DNA of 46,758 nucleotides from the NCBI RefSeq assembly GCF_014698965.1, contig NZ_JACXAE010000061.1, positions 74,205 through 120,962 on the forward strand. The letters run 5' to 3'. Numbering within the stretch: the first letter of the stretch is position 1; every line of letters begins with the position of its first letter. This DNA comes from Iningainema tapete BLCC-T55 (GTDB lineage Bacteria; Cyanobacteriota; Cyanobacteriia; Cyanobacteriales; Nostocaceae). Below are positions 1-7,483 of this stretch, piece after piece. The notes under the pieces are model-generated. The model saw nothing but the letters and a program-made list of their open reading frames with translations, was not told where the DNA came from and searched no databases. Made by a program: the position numbers and the translations under genes.

Positions 1-1
1 A

Positions 2-397
2 ACAGACACATTAGTTTCCTTTGAATTAAAAGATGTTTTGATTCCGGCACAGTCAGCTGTAGCCAACGTCAGTGTGAGCTTAGACTACAAAGCCGGAGTA
101 GACAATACTCAGTTCCGCAATATCTTACCTGTGGCTGAGTTTGTCGAAGATAAGCTGACGAATTCTCGAAATCCGAATGACTTCTATGAAGTCATTAACA
201 GAAATGTATCTGAGCAGACTTTCTCTGATTTAGGATTGTCCTCTGTTCTGGACTCCTTGACTATTACATTGGGTGTGGCACCCAATTCAAACATTCCTTT
301 CTCCTTTACTAATACAGTAACCATTACTCCAGACGGGATTACTCAATTGCACGGGAATCATGTACTTGAACTTAACAGTGTGATTGCTGAGATCTAA
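2..397 (+). CDS. C-terminal end of an unknown protein (5' end outside window)
   Basis: The reading frame is open from base 2 with no start codon before it, so this is the last 131 codons of a longer gene that begins upstream of the window. The visible part is rich in Val, Ser, Thr and Asn, has no cysteine and no membrane segment, and alternates short hydrophobic and polar stretches as a beta-rich domain would. A phrase such as NRNVSEQTFSDLGLSSVLDS suggests one short helix between strands. I do not recognise the family and assign no function. A strong hairpin follows 30 bases after the stop, consistent with the end of a transcript. Confidence 0.6.
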   Translation, partial: TDTLVSFELKDVLIPAQSAVANVSVSLDYKAGVDNTQFRNILPVAEFVEDKLTNSRNPNDFYEVINRNVSEQTFSDLGLSSVLDSLTITLGVAPNSNIPFSFTNTVTITPDGITQLHGNHVLELNSVIAEI

Positions 398-426
398 CTT
401 AGAATTGATCACAATTTGATATTCCT

Positions 427-460
427 GTAGGTCTTGGTTGAAGTTTAAACCAAGACCTAC
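427..460 (+). terminator. Hairpin terminator after the first gene
   Basis: A perfect 13-bp stem (427-439 with 448-460, 8-nt loop) lies 30 bases after the stop codon at 397. No long T-run follows, so it may be a processed or bidirectional terminator. Confidence 0.55.
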
Positions 461-527
461 TTCCTAGCTCACTTCTTTTACCTTAATTGGATAATCTCAG
501 TCAATTTGCGATCTTTGTGGTACATAT

Positions 528-713
528 GCAATTTGCGCAAAGTTAATTTGATCCGGCGGTTATGATTTTGAACCAGGTTTTATGAAGTTGATTAAAGCAA
601 CTTCCAACCCAGTACCAACGATTTTTGCAGAAACAACAATTAATCCCAAGCTAATTACAGCAGTAGCCACAGAGCGCTTAAGCGCGAATCATCGTTTGAT
701 TTTCTATCTGTGA
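528..713 (+). pseudogene. Remnant of a Zn/Mn ABC transporter substrate-binding lipoprotein (ZnuA-like)
   Basis: Translation in one frame reads AICAKLI, a stop, then SGGYDFEPGF, KLIKATSNP, and directly VPTIFAETTINPKLI, ending at a TGA at 711. The two halves match separate parts of ZnuA-like proteins. The intact relative at 30752-31747 has QAKLILYSGYNLEP followed by KLIKASKNN, and about 160 residues later VPKIFTETTANPNLV. The relic therefore has an internal deletion of roughly 480 bases plus an in-frame stop and no usable N-terminus. It cannot make a working binding protein. It is one of three pieces of this family in the window. Confidence 0.75.
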
Positions 714-738
714 ATCGCAACTTAATCTAGGAGCAGAA

Positions 739-1371
739 TTAATCTGGGAAATATTGACGTAAGTAGGCAATCAATAGTTTTTTGGTTTCAGTCAGAACCT
801 GATGTTGGAAATGATGATCGCGAGTCAGCGAGAGAATTTCCATGGCACTGGCGACTTCAACACTTACCGTTGCCAACAACTCTCTTTGACTTTGATCCAG
901 CACCGGATTACGGGCTGCAAAAAAGGCGGATAATTGCTGTGCAATCTCCTGATTAAACGCCGTGTCCATTGCCAGAATCTCCGTAGACACAAGGCGAGAT
1001 TGCACAAATACAGATCGGAAGGGAGGATTTGCTGTCACAAATTGATCAAAGGCATCCACCACTAGACTAATGTAAGCTTCGAGCGCCATTTGCGTGGTTT
1101 CGTCAGTATGAAGGGTTGAAAACAGTTCTCTAAGTTGGTTGAGATAGCGATCGACCAACGCATGAAAGACCGCCACCTTGTCTGGGAAAAAACGGTAGAG
1201 TCCTCCAACAGAGGTATTTGCTCGCGCTGCGATTTCATCGGTTGTTACAGATTCGTAGCCAATCTGGGCAAACAACTCAGCCGCCGCATCCAAAATTCGA
1301 TTAAATCGCTCCCGGCTTCGCGCTTGTTTCGGTAAGCGCCACAACGGTTCTTGATGGGGTACTTCAGCCAT
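739..1371 (-). CDS. TetR/AcrR family transcriptional repressor
   Basis: A 210-residue protein of normal length for the family. The N-terminal helix-turn-helix is complete (around residues 28-72: AAELFAQIGYESVTTDEIAA, then SVGGLYRFFPDK). The C-terminal ligand/dimer domain is divergent, as usual. Such proteins bind a palindrome as dimers and release it when a small ligand binds. The gene is divergent from a DUF5367 membrane-protein gene, and the short gap holds two matching palindromes, so it most likely represses that gene and probably itself. The start at 1371 is favoured because it begins just outside the operator region. The ligand is unknown. Confidence 0.9.
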   Translation of the reverse strand: MAEVPHQEPLWRLPKQARSRERFNRILDAAAELFAQIGYESVTTDEIAARANTSVGGLYRFFPDKVAVFHALVDRYLNQLRELFSTLHTDETTQMALEAYISLVVDAFDQFVTANPPFRSVFVQSRLVSTEILAMDTAFNQEIAQQLSAFFAARNPVLDQSQRELLATVSVEVASAMEILSLTRDHHFQHQVLTETKKLLIAYLRQYFPD

Positions 1372-1385
1372 AACTTAAATTTCTC

Positions 1386-1415
1386 TTGACAAACGCGAGG
1401 TTTTTCTCGTATATT
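1386..1415 (+). promoter_or_regulatory. Sigma70-type promoter for the DUF5367 gene
   Basis: TTGACA at 1386-1391, an 18-bp spacer and TATATT at 1410-1415. The -35 is a perfect consensus. The first TetR palindrome fills almost exactly the space between -35 and -10, so a bound repressor would block RNA polymerase. Confidence 0.75.
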
Positions 1416-1436
1416 TTAAATACGAGGTTAATCTCG
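1396..1436. promoter_or_regulatory. Twin TetR operator
   Basis: Two copies of CGAG-N6-CTCG, at 1396-1409 and 1423-1436, centres 27 bp apart. The six-base centres are similar (GTTTTT and GTTAAT). The copies lie between the divergent TetR gene and the DUF5367 gene, one inside the promoter and one just downstream of its -10. The assignment to the adjacent TetR is by position. Confidence 0.8.
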
Positions 1437-1472
1437 CATTTACCACTTATAGCACTTTTGACGGAGAAATCT

Positions 1473-1913
1473 ATGCAAACTGCAACCAAATCGGTCATGA
1501 CTGGAAGTCATGATCAGCAAATCTCATACGGATTTTTCGTTTTACTCAGCTTTCTCATCTGGCTGATTGCAACATTGATTCTGCGACTGTGGGGACACAC
1601 CTTTTTCATCCCCAGTAATAGCCTACTCATGAGCCTTAATTTTCTATGGTCGCTTTCTTTCTGGCCACTAATCGTTTATGGCATCTTTCGTTGGCAGAAG
1701 GTACAGCCTCAACAGCGCAGGGATGTTGCGATTTGTCTGGCAATTCCTGGAATGCTGCTCGATGTTCTAACTACGTACTTCTTTGCGCAGGTGTTCCCCA
1801 ATATGTCGCCTTGGGCAGATGGTCCGTATGGAGCATGGCTGCTTTGGGGATATGCAATCTTGTTGCTAACTGGAGTCATCACGAGTCAAAGCGGACTTCG
1901 CAAGCATGTTTGA
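1473..1913 (+). CDS. DUF5367-like small integral membrane protein
   Basis: About 146 residues from the ATG at 1473, preceded by GGAG. An upstream in-frame start at 1386 would place the operator and promoter inside the coding region and is rejected. Four hydrophobic segments are visible: about residues 18-38, 46-66, 83-103 and 122-140. The sequence has the features I associate with DUF5367: FIPSNSLLMSLNFLWS, then PGMLLDVLTTYFFAQVFPNM, then GAWLLWGYAILLLTGV. The function of this family is not known. Control by the divergent TetR through a twin operator suggests a role induced by a small molecule or stress. Confidence 0.8.
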   Translation: MQTATKSVMTGSHDQQISYGFFVLLSFLIWLIATLILRLWGHTFFIPSNSLLMSLNFLWSLSFWPLIVYGIFRWQKVQPQQRRDVAICLAIPGMLLDVLTTYFFAQVFPNMSPWADGPYGAWLLWGYAILLLTGVITSQSGLRKHV

Positions 1914-2065
1914 GGAAATATCTACCTGCTGAGCGTACTTTTGTGCCTTCACAAGGCATACCCACGGCAGCGCTTCCACTCAGGTTCTTTCACCTCGAAG
2001 AATGCGTTGCGCTGCCGATTCAATTCTTAGCATTGTCCCAACCATTTCTTCAGTCATTGTTCTCT

Positions 2066-2398
2066 ATGTTACTCAAGGTTTTCTACGCGATTCTCTGTGT
2101 ATTCGGAACCATTCTTCCCTACACGCCATTTGTTTCTTGGTTATCCGACAACGGACTCAATCTTCCCTTGGCTTTCCTTGAGGTTTCCCAATCTCGAATG
2201 AGTGCGTTCGCGTGGTTCGACGTATTACTCTCTGCCTGCACGTTGCTCATATTCGTTATTTCTGAAGGAAACCGCCATTCAATTCGGCACTGGTGGATGC
2301 CGATCATTGCAACATTGACTGTTGGAGTCTCTCTCGGTTTGCCCCTTTTCCTGCTACTGCGTGAGATCCAGTTAAATCAATCCACGAAACCTGCTTAA
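2066..2398 (+). CDS. DUF2834-like small membrane protein
   Basis: A 110-residue protein read from the ATG at 2066. The same frame stays open back to 1646, but that part overlaps the DUF5367 gene in another frame and looks non-coding. Three hydrophobic segments are visible, around residues 4-20, 48-64 and 80-100. The pattern fits DUF2834: a first helix, GLNLPLAFLE, a second helix ending ISEGNRHS, a Trp-rich turn, and a final helix reading GVSLGLPLFLLLRE. Function unknown. It lies about 150 bases after the DUF5367 gene on the same strand and may share its transcript. The ribosome binding site is weak. Confidence 0.7.
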   Translation: MLLKVFYAILCVFGTILPYTPFVSWLSDNGLNLPLAFLEVSQSRMSAFAWFDVLLSACTLLIFVISEGNRHSIRHWWMPIIATLTVGVSLGLPLFLLLREIQLNQSTKPA

Positions 2399-2519
2399 CA
2401 CAGCGCTGGGCGATCGCTGCTTGCAAACAAAGGTTGCTAGAACTATCACTCAGGGAGTTGGTATTGAGATTATGAGTGACACAATAAGGATAAGTAGGCG
2501 ATCGCCCTAGTCGCATTTA

Positions 2520-3329
2520 ATGAGAGAAGACCAAATAAAAACCGATGCAACGCTTATGTACCATATGAACCCCACGAGTTTGTTCTCCGGTAGAGCAACA
2601 GATTATGCTCTGTATCGACCAAGCTATCCAGCAGAGGCAATTACTACCATCCTAGAAGGACTTGACCACCCATCACAGTTAGTTGCAGCAGATATTGGCG
2701 CAGGAACAGGTATCGGTTCGCGGTTGTTAGGCGATCGCAAAGTAAAAGTCTTTGCCATTGAGCCAAATGCCGATATGAGACTGGCGGCAACTGGACACCC
2801 AATGGTAGAATTCCTCTGTGCGACAGCAGAAGTGACAGGTCTAAGTAATGCGTCGATTGACTTAGTGAGTTGTTTTCAATCTTTTCATTGGTTTAATCCA
2901 ACCTCGTTATTAGAGTTTCGCCGTATCTTAAAGTCATCTGGACGGCTTGCTCTTGTTTGGGGTATATGGGATGAGGACGACCCATTTACTAAAGAATTGG
3001 GACGCTTAGTTTTCCAAGCGTCAAATAATATTGCTGGATTACCAACTCGTGAGTCGATGGTAAGTACACTTTTGGAAAGTCCCTACTTCCAGAAAGTCCG
3101 CCAAACAAATGTTCCGTATCAGCAATGGTTAGAGTTGCCGGGATTGATTGGTCTTGCCCAAAGCCAAGGGTTTGTCCCACTATCAGGGGGAGAACAACAA
3201 CAGCTTGTCGCCCAATTGCAAAAGCTACATTCCCAGGCGGCTGATAGTAGCGGCAAAGTTTGTGTTGTCTACCGTACCGATATTTACCTTGCTGAACCAA
3301 CAGCAATCAGCCTAGAACTTCAGTTCTAG
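2520..3329 (+). CDS. Class I SAM-dependent methyltransferase
   Basis: 269 residues with the Rossmann methyltransferase fold of the Methyltransf_11 type. Motif I is AADIGAGTGIGSRLL (about residues 58-72). The acidic end of strand 2 is in FAIEPNADM, and the segment before strand 4 is LVSCFQSFHWFN. The opening SLFSGRATDYALYRPSYPAE is typical of predicted small-molecule methyltransferases of the UbiE/YcgJ group. The acceptor is not predictable. In-frame ATGs at 2556 and 2565 are alternative starts that would remove 12 or 15 residues lying before the conserved region. No operon partner is obvious. Confidence 0.85.
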   Translation: MREDQIKTDATLMYHMNPTSLFSGRATDYALYRPSYPAEAITTILEGLDHPSQLVAADIGAGTGIGSRLLGDRKVKVFAIEPNADMRLAATGHPMVEFLCATAEVTGLSNASIDLVSCFQSFHWFNPTSLLEFRRILKSSGRLALVWGIWDEDDPFTKELGRLVFQASNNIAGLPTRESMVSTLLESPYFQKVRQTNVPYQQWLELPGLIGLAQSQGFVPLSGGEQQQLVAQLQKLHSQAADSSGKVCVVYRTDIYLAEPTAISLELQF

Positions 3330-3349
3330 GACGCCAGACGCCTAGTAGC

Positions 3350-3377
3350 GGGAAACCCGGATGCAGCGCTGGCTCCT
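3350..3377. repeat. 28-bp dispersed repeat, copy 1
   Basis: Bases 3350-3377 are identical to 15247-15274. The element begins GGGAAACCCGG and contains the palindrome AGCGCT. It lies just after the methyltransferase gene. It looks like a short cyanobacterial intergenic repeat. Confidence 0.8.
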
Positions 3378-3380
3378 TAT

Positions 3381-3443
3381 AGCTCAAGTCCGTTAAAACC
3401 GACTAAATCGTTGATTTTCAGTTTGTTTTAACGGACTTGAGCT
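3381..3443. repeat. 19-bp perfect inverted repeat (possible terminator or MITE)
   Basis: Arms 3381-3399 and 3425-3443 are exact reverse complements around a 25-base loop. It could end the methyltransferase transcript or be a small non-autonomous element. No flanking target duplication is obvious. Confidence 0.7.
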
Positions 3444-3497
3444 ATGAGCCATGTACTTGAGTACATGGCGATCGTGTATGGAATGAAATAGCCCTAG

Positions 3498-3629
3498 AAT
3501 CCAGGCGATAATTAAGGTACTGAGTGTACCTGAGATGAACGCACCGAGAAAAATATCGATACCAAAAAAGAAGGCGATCGCCAACCCCGGTAAAACTGCA
3601 TGAGCAATTACATCTCCCAGTAACCGTGA
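3498..3629 (-). pseudogene. Fragment of an ABC-3 type Zn/Mn permease (ZnuB-like)
   Basis: On the minus strand this reads SRLLGDVIAHAVLPGLAIAF followed by FFGIDIFLGAFISGT and LSTLIIAWI. This is the well-conserved segment around the second and third membrane helices of ZnuB/MntB permeases. There is no start codon and nothing of the rest of the roughly 270-residue protein. It abuts, in opposite orientation, the tail of a ZnuA-like gene at 3628. Confidence 0.75.
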
Positions 3630-3723
3630 GGGCGATACTTACCAAAAAATGCTAATTGCTAATACAAGAACTATTGTTGAAGGGCTAGGAGGTAAATACA
3701 CAGCTTTTAACGGTATAAATTAA
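3628..3723 (+). pseudogene. C-terminal tail of a ZnuA-like substrate-binding protein
   Basis: Thirty-one codons and a stop read EGDTYQKMLIANTRTIVEG then LGGKYTAFNGIN. The intact ZnuA-like protein at 30752-31747 ends EGDTYQKMMVANTRTIVEG then LGGTYLIF. Only the last tenth of the gene remains. It meets the reversed permease fragment at base 3628, so at least one rearrangement created this junction. Confidence 0.8.
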
Positions 3724-3761
3724 TGTATTAACTACGTAAGTTACAAGGCATAAATAGAAGA

Positions 3762-3821
3762 TTGTAGTAAGCGCTTCAGCGCTTAAAATCTTTGTCTTGA
3801 GCGCTGAAGCGCTCACTACAA
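3762..3821. repeat. GTAGTAAG-type hairpin repeat, copy 1
   Basis: Arms 3762-3783 and 3800-3821 pair over 22 bases with one mismatch. Each arm carries AGCGCT and the outer edge reads TTGTAGTAAG. Related elements with GTAGTAAG/CTTACTAC edges lie at 43825-43872 and near 46649. Confidence 0.75.
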
Positions 3822-3868
3822 AAATAAACAAACGTAAACGTGTATTTTATGTTTAATTTCACCTACTC

Positions 3869-3960
3869 ACGTAGTTGCCCTTTAGCGTGCTTAGCGCAAC
3901 GGACAGATTCTTTTGGAAGGAAACCCTCCTCCAAACTGTCCTCAACTACGTACCTTTTTT
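3869..3960 (+). ncRNA. Structured element ending in a T-run (RNA candidate)
   Basis: A nested set of complements: ACGTAGTTG (3869-3877) pairs with CAACTACGT (3943-3951) and encloses two smaller helices. These are GTTGC with GCAAC (about 3874-3900, sharing bases with the outer stem) and GGACAG with CTGTCC (3901-3906, 3936-3941), the latter with an inner TTGGA/TCCAA. Six T residues follow at 3955-3960. This resembles a multibranched RNA closed by a terminator. It could equally be a complex repeat element. Confidence 0.35.
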
Positions 3961-4012
3961 AATGAACTGCTACTACAATATTACTTTTTTTTACAAAAAT
4001 ACAAAATGGTCT

Positions 4013-4027
4013 TGATAATGATTATTA
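4013..4027. promoter_or_regulatory. Fur/Zur-type box before the gene at 4083
   Basis: TGATAATGATTATTA matches the 7-1-7 palindrome TGATAATNATTATCA known for cyanobacterial Zur at 14 of 15 positions. Continued to 4031 it also reads as three GATAAT-like hexamers, so Fur cannot be excluded. It lies 55 bases before the start codon at 4083. Confidence 0.6.
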
Positions 4028-4082
4028 TTATACCAGACAATTGGGTTGCATTTTACCCTGATACTCAATAAAGGAACGATAA

Positions 4083-4946
4083 ATGTCATTGAATATAAGT
4101 GAAAAACTGATGGAGCAGAGCTACAAAGCAAGTCAGGTAAACAACGCAGATATGTCTGCCACCATCAGAAATTCGTTACCTTTTGAAGAGGATGTATGTC
4201 TAATCGAAGGTGAACAGGCAATACCTGTGAATCAACTGCCGCAGTCTTGGCAGAACATTTATGCTGGGAAGTCTAACACAAAGCTTTCAGATCCAGAAGC
4301 ATACGTGAAGATGGCACAACTTTTTCTTCACAAAATGTCTCGTGGTGATCTTGACTTATTCAATGAATCTCAATTTCAGCACAGTAAGCCAGCTTTTTGT
4401 GAAATACTCGGCAATCTTGCCTGGGAAACTCTGAAGTTTTATGGAGAAGATTTTGATGTCAATAGGTATCCAAATTTTGATTTGATTGAGAAGGAATGCT
4501 TGGAACAGGAAGATTACGCTGAACGGAAGAAAATTATCGAAATTGGCAAAGCACTGTTTGCAGAATTTGGATATGATCTTCCTGCTTCTTTTTATCACGT
4601 ACACCTTGCGCCTATATATAGAGAAGAAGTTTCTGAAGTTCGCGCATTAAGATTCTCTGAAGAGGACAAAAAAAATGCTCGTGCTTGGGATGCTTCTTTA
4701 CATGGACAAAAAGTGTTTCCCATCCAACTCATGGTACAAAGCATCTCTTCGCAGCACGGATTTTTCCAAGAACATGGTTGTGGGTGTAACCACGCAATGG
4801 CAAGGGTGGGCGCTACTGATACCTCTTTTGAGTACCAAATTCGTCCCAACATGCGCACTACTTGGATGAGGGATTTTATTTGGACTGTATGGTATGAGTA
4901 CGCCTTCTATAAATTCGTGCCAGTTACTCGTTTCTTAGTAGGTTAA
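4083..4946 (+). CDS. Unknown cytosolic protein under a Fur/Zur-like box
   Basis: 287 residues, no signal peptide and no membrane segment. The N-terminal 60 residues look flexible and the rest mostly helical. A C-terminal HGCGCNHA motif (around residues 232-239) has two cysteines and two histidines in eight residues and could bind metal. The region after it is aromatic and Arg-rich (MRTTWMRDFIWTVWYEY). I do not recognise the family. A GGA lies 8 bases before the ATG. The Fur/Zur-like box and the metal-transporter debris upstream suggest a part in metal homeostasis, which is inference only. Confidence 0.75.
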   Translation: MSLNISEKLMEQSYKASQVNNADMSATIRNSLPFEEDVCLIEGEQAIPVNQLPQSWQNIYAGKSNTKLSDPEAYVKMAQLFLHKMSRGDLDLFNESQFQHSKPAFCEILGNLAWETLKFYGEDFDVNRYPNFDLIEKECLEQEDYAERKKIIEIGKALFAEFGYDLPASFYHVHLAPIYREEVSEVRALRFSEEDKKNARAWDASLHGQKVFPIQLMVQSISSQHGFFQEHGCGCNHAMARVGATDTSFEYQIRPNMRTTWMRDFIWTVWYEYAFYKFVPVTRFLVG

Positions 4947-4947
4947 A

Positions 4948-4984
4948 CAAGATCCCCGACTTGTTCAAGAAGTCGGGGATCTTG
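4948..4984 (+). terminator. Hairpin terminator / dispersed palindrome, copy 1
   Basis: A 15-bp stem (4948-4962 with 4970-4984, 7-nt loop) begins two bases after the stop at 4946. Its core CCCCGACTT...AAGTCGGGG is shared with the hairpins at 31757-31789 and 32622-32654. The element is both a likely terminator and a member of a dispersed family. Confidence 0.75.
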
Positions 4985-5095
4985 AGAGGAGAATAAATTC
5001 CATCTATCTTCAGCTGCGAATAAAATTGATGAAGAAATCGTTACAAAGCATAATAGAATAATATTATTCAAAAATAAGTATTTTTGCTCATCACC

Positions 5096-6793
5096 ATGAA
5101 AGAGTTTGAATTTCCGTGGCTGACAGCGATAGTTATGCTGCCACTCGTTGCTTCTATGCTCATCCCCCTGCTGCCGGATAAAGATGGCAAGCGCTTGCGA
5201 TGGTATGCCCTTGGTGTCGGTATCGCTGACTTTGTTTTAATGTGCTACACCTTTTGGCAACATTACGATCCGAGCAGCGCGACTTTTCAACTTGTGGAGA
5301 AATATGCTTGGTTGCCTCAAATCGGTTTAAGCTGGGCAGTTTCAGTCGATGGAATATCTGCCCCGCTCGTACTGCTGGCTGGATTTGTGACAACACTTTC
5401 GATGTTTGCAGCATGGCAAGTTAATCAGAAGCCGCGTCTGTTTTATTTCCTGATGCTGGTGCTGTATGCTGCCCAAATCGGGGTGTTCGTCGCTCAAGAT
5501 TTACTATTATTCTTTATTATGTGGGAACTGGAGTTAGTTCCAGTATACCTACTCGTATCCATTTGGGGGGGTCAAAAACGACGTTACGCGGCGACAAAAT
5601 TTTTGCTGTACACTGCGGCTGCTTCCATATTTATTTTAGTGGCAGGGTTGGCAATGGCTTTGTGGGGCGATAACATGACATTTGATATCGTCGAACTTGG
5701 TGCAAAGAATTACCCCTTAGCTTTAGAACTACTGCTTTACGCCGGATTACTAATTGCCTTTGGTGTTAAGTTGGCTATTTTCCCTCTACACACTTGGTTG
5801 CCCGACGCCCACGGAGAAGCTTCTGCTCCTGTATCGATGATTTTGGCAGGTGTACTACTAAAAATGGGTGGATATGGATTAATTCGCCTCAATTTAGAGT
5901 TACTCGATCATGCTCATGTTTACTTTGCACCATTGCTGGCAACTCTGGGTGTAATCAATATTATCTATGGCGCTTTGAACTCACTTGCCCAAACTAACAT
6001 GAAGCGTCGCCTCGCCTATTCATCTGTTTCTCACATGGGATTTGTGTTGCTGGGTATTGCCTCCTTCACCGACGTGGGTGTTAGTGGTGCAATGCTGCAA
6101 ATGCTCTCGCACGGTTTGATTGCCGCAATGTTGTTCTTCTTAGCTGGTGTTACTTACGATCGCACTCATACAATGGCAATGGAAAATATGGGAGGTATTG
6201 CTCAGGTGATGCCCAAAGTATTTGCCTTGTTTACTGCAGGTGCGATGGCATCACTGGCTCTCCCTGGTATGAGCGGCTTTGTCAGCGAACTTCAAGTCTT
6301 TGTTGGTGTGACTACTAGCGACATCTATAGCTCAACTTTCTGCACCGTAATGGTATTCTTAGCTGCAGTGGGAGTCATCCTCACACCAATATATCTGCTA
6401 TCCATGCTGCGACAGGTATTTTATGGCACTGGTGCAGAACTAAAGTGTGACATTAACAATGCAGCTAGTGAAAACCAGGAAGATGAGGGTGCGGTTTGCT
6501 TTGGTACAGACTGTCTCCTACCTAATCAAGCAGTTTATCGAGACGCTCAGCCGCGTGAAGTATTTATCGCTGCATGCTTTTTGGTGCTGATTATTGGTAT
6601 CGGCGTCTATCCCAAAGTAGCTCAGCAGATGTATGATGTGAAGACTGTGGCTGTCAACACTCAGGTGCGTCAATCCTACGTTCAAGTTGCGCAAGAAAAT
6701 CCTCAAGTATATGCACATAGATTCTTCTTTCCCAAATCTGTCCCCGCTGAAGTAGCAACTGTTCCGGGCATTACCTTTGATAATCATCCCTAA
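5096..6793 (+). CDS. ndhD: NAD(P)H-quinone oxidoreductase subunit D (NDH-1 chain 4)
   Basis: 565 residues from the ATG at 5096, with about 14 membrane helices of the proton-pumping antiporter-like family. Diagnostic stretches include the NdhD opening [38 protein letters not shown] (with the key Glu in helix 5), [18 protein letters not shown] and [18 protein letters not shown]. Length and opening fit the D1/D2 group used in respiratory and cyclic electron flow rather than the CO2-uptake D3/D4 forms. This is a paralog call by eye. The protein sits in the thylakoid membrane as part of NDH-1. A peptide deformylase gene starts 3 bases after its stop, so the two are almost certainly cotranscribed. 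A TTG at 5084 is a less likely start. Confidence 0.95.
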   Translation: MKEFEFPWLTAIVMLPLVASMLIPLLPDKDGKRLRWYALGVGIADFVLMCYTFWQHYDPSSATFQLVEKYAWLPQIGLSWAVSVDGISAPLVLLAGFVTTLSMFAAWQVNQKPRLFYFLMLVLYAAQIGVFVAQDLLLFFIMWELELVPVYLLVSIWGGQKRRYAATKFLLYTAAASIFILVAGLAMALWGDNMTFDIVELGAKNYPLALELLLYAGLLIAFGVKLAIFPLHTWLPDAHGEASAPVSMILAGVLLKMGGYGLIRLNLELLDHAHVYFAPLLATLGVINIIYGALNSLAQTNMKRRLAYSSVSHMGFVLLGIASFTDVGVSGAMLQMLSHGLIAAMLFFLAGVTYDRTHTMAMENMGGIAQVMPKVFALFTAGAMASLALPGMSGFVSELQVFVGVTTSDIYSSTFCTVMVFLAAVGVILTPIYLLSMLRQVFYGTGAELKCDINNAASENQEDEGAVCFGTDCLLPNQAVYRDAQPREVFIAACFLVLIIGIGVYPKVAQQMYDVKTVAVNTQVRQSYVQVAQENPQVYAHRFFFPKSVPAEVATVPGITFDNHP

Positions 6794-6796
6794 ACT

Positions 6797-7294
6797 ATGG
6801 CAGTCAAACCAATTATCTCCCATCCTGATTCTTTATTAAGACAACGCTCAACTAAAGTTGAAGAATTTGATCTAGAGTTTCAAACTTTAGTTGATGATTT
6901 GATTGATACAATGCTGGAGCATAAGTCGATGGGTTTATCTGCTCCGCAAATAGGAGAATTAAAAAGGGTTTTTGTGATCAATTTAAAACGCATTTCTGGT
7001 GATAAGACAGGGGAGATTAAATCTGAGGATATCTTGTGCGTTGTTAATCCAGCAATAGTATACCAAAAATATCTGATTGATTCAGAGGAGGGATGCCTTA
7101 GCATTCAAGAGCAGCGTGGGATTGTCAAGCGATTTAATCAAGTCATGCTTTCAGCTTTTGATAGAGAAAATCGTGCTTTTTCCCTCATGGCTGATGGGAT
7201 GTTATCTATTGTTATCCAACATGAAATTGACCATCTCAATGGCATTCTTTTAATAGATAAACTCCTGCCTTTGTCTGCTGTTGAAGTTAGGTAA
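6797..7294 (+). CDS. def: Peptide deformylase
   Basis: 165 residues. It removes the formyl group from the initiator methionine of new proteins, using a metal (usually Fe2+ or Zn2+). All three family motifs are intact: GLSAPQIG (motif 1), EEGCLS with the metal-binding Cys near residue 100, and QHEIDH with His142, catalytic Glu143 and His146. The usual first motif is GxGLAAPQ; here GLSAPQ has Ser for Ala and the preceding residues are KSM. This marks a divergent, probably second, copy. The start is 3 bases after the ndhD stop. Confidence 0.93.
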   Translation: MAVKPIISHPDSLLRQRSTKVEEFDLEFQTLVDDLIDTMLEHKSMGLSAPQIGELKRVFVINLKRISGDKTGEIKSEDILCVVNPAIVYQKYLIDSEEGCLSIQEQRGIVKRFNQVMLSAFDRENRAFSLMADGMLSIVIQHEIDHLNGILLIDKLLPLSAVEVR

Positions 7295-7329
7295 GTGGTA
7301 GCGATTGTCTTTTCACCCCTGCTTACCTA

Positions 7330-7396
7330 CCTCGTTCCCAGTCTCCGACTCCCTCGTCCCTCGTCCCTCGTTCCCAGTCTCCGACTGGGAATGCCT
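7330..7396. repeat. Cyanobacterial intergenic repeat (duplicated 21-mer plus CCCTCGT tandem)
   Basis: The segment 7330-7350 recurs at 7367-7387, separated by three tandem units of the heptamer CCCTCGT. The second copy continues into an inverted partner (CCCAGTC/GACTGGG), and a GC-rich tail with GAGGCTCCGCCTC follows to about 7440. It fills the gap between def and the convergent ATPase gene. Confidence 0.7.
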
Positions 7397-7483
7397 TTTG
7401 AGAGGCTCCGCCTCGCTTTCTTGCGGCAGAGCCGCTCTGGCTATCATTTCCAGGTAGAACCTGGAAACGAGATTTTAGAAAGT

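Noticed and set aside
1386-1472. Earlier in-frame start for the DUF5367 gene
   Set aside because: It would translate the promoter and the twin operator; the ATG at 1473 has a GGAG ribosome binding site.
1646-2065. An open frame of 250 codons running from 1646 to 2398
   Set aside because: Its first 140 codons overlap the DUF5367 gene in another frame and have no family character; only the part from the ATG at 2066 resembles a protein family.
7330-7440. Repeat-rich DNA after def as a coding region (about 97 codons)
   Set aside because: The translation is made of tandem repeat units (PSLVPSLRLP-like) and GC-rich hairpins; it is an intergenic repeat.
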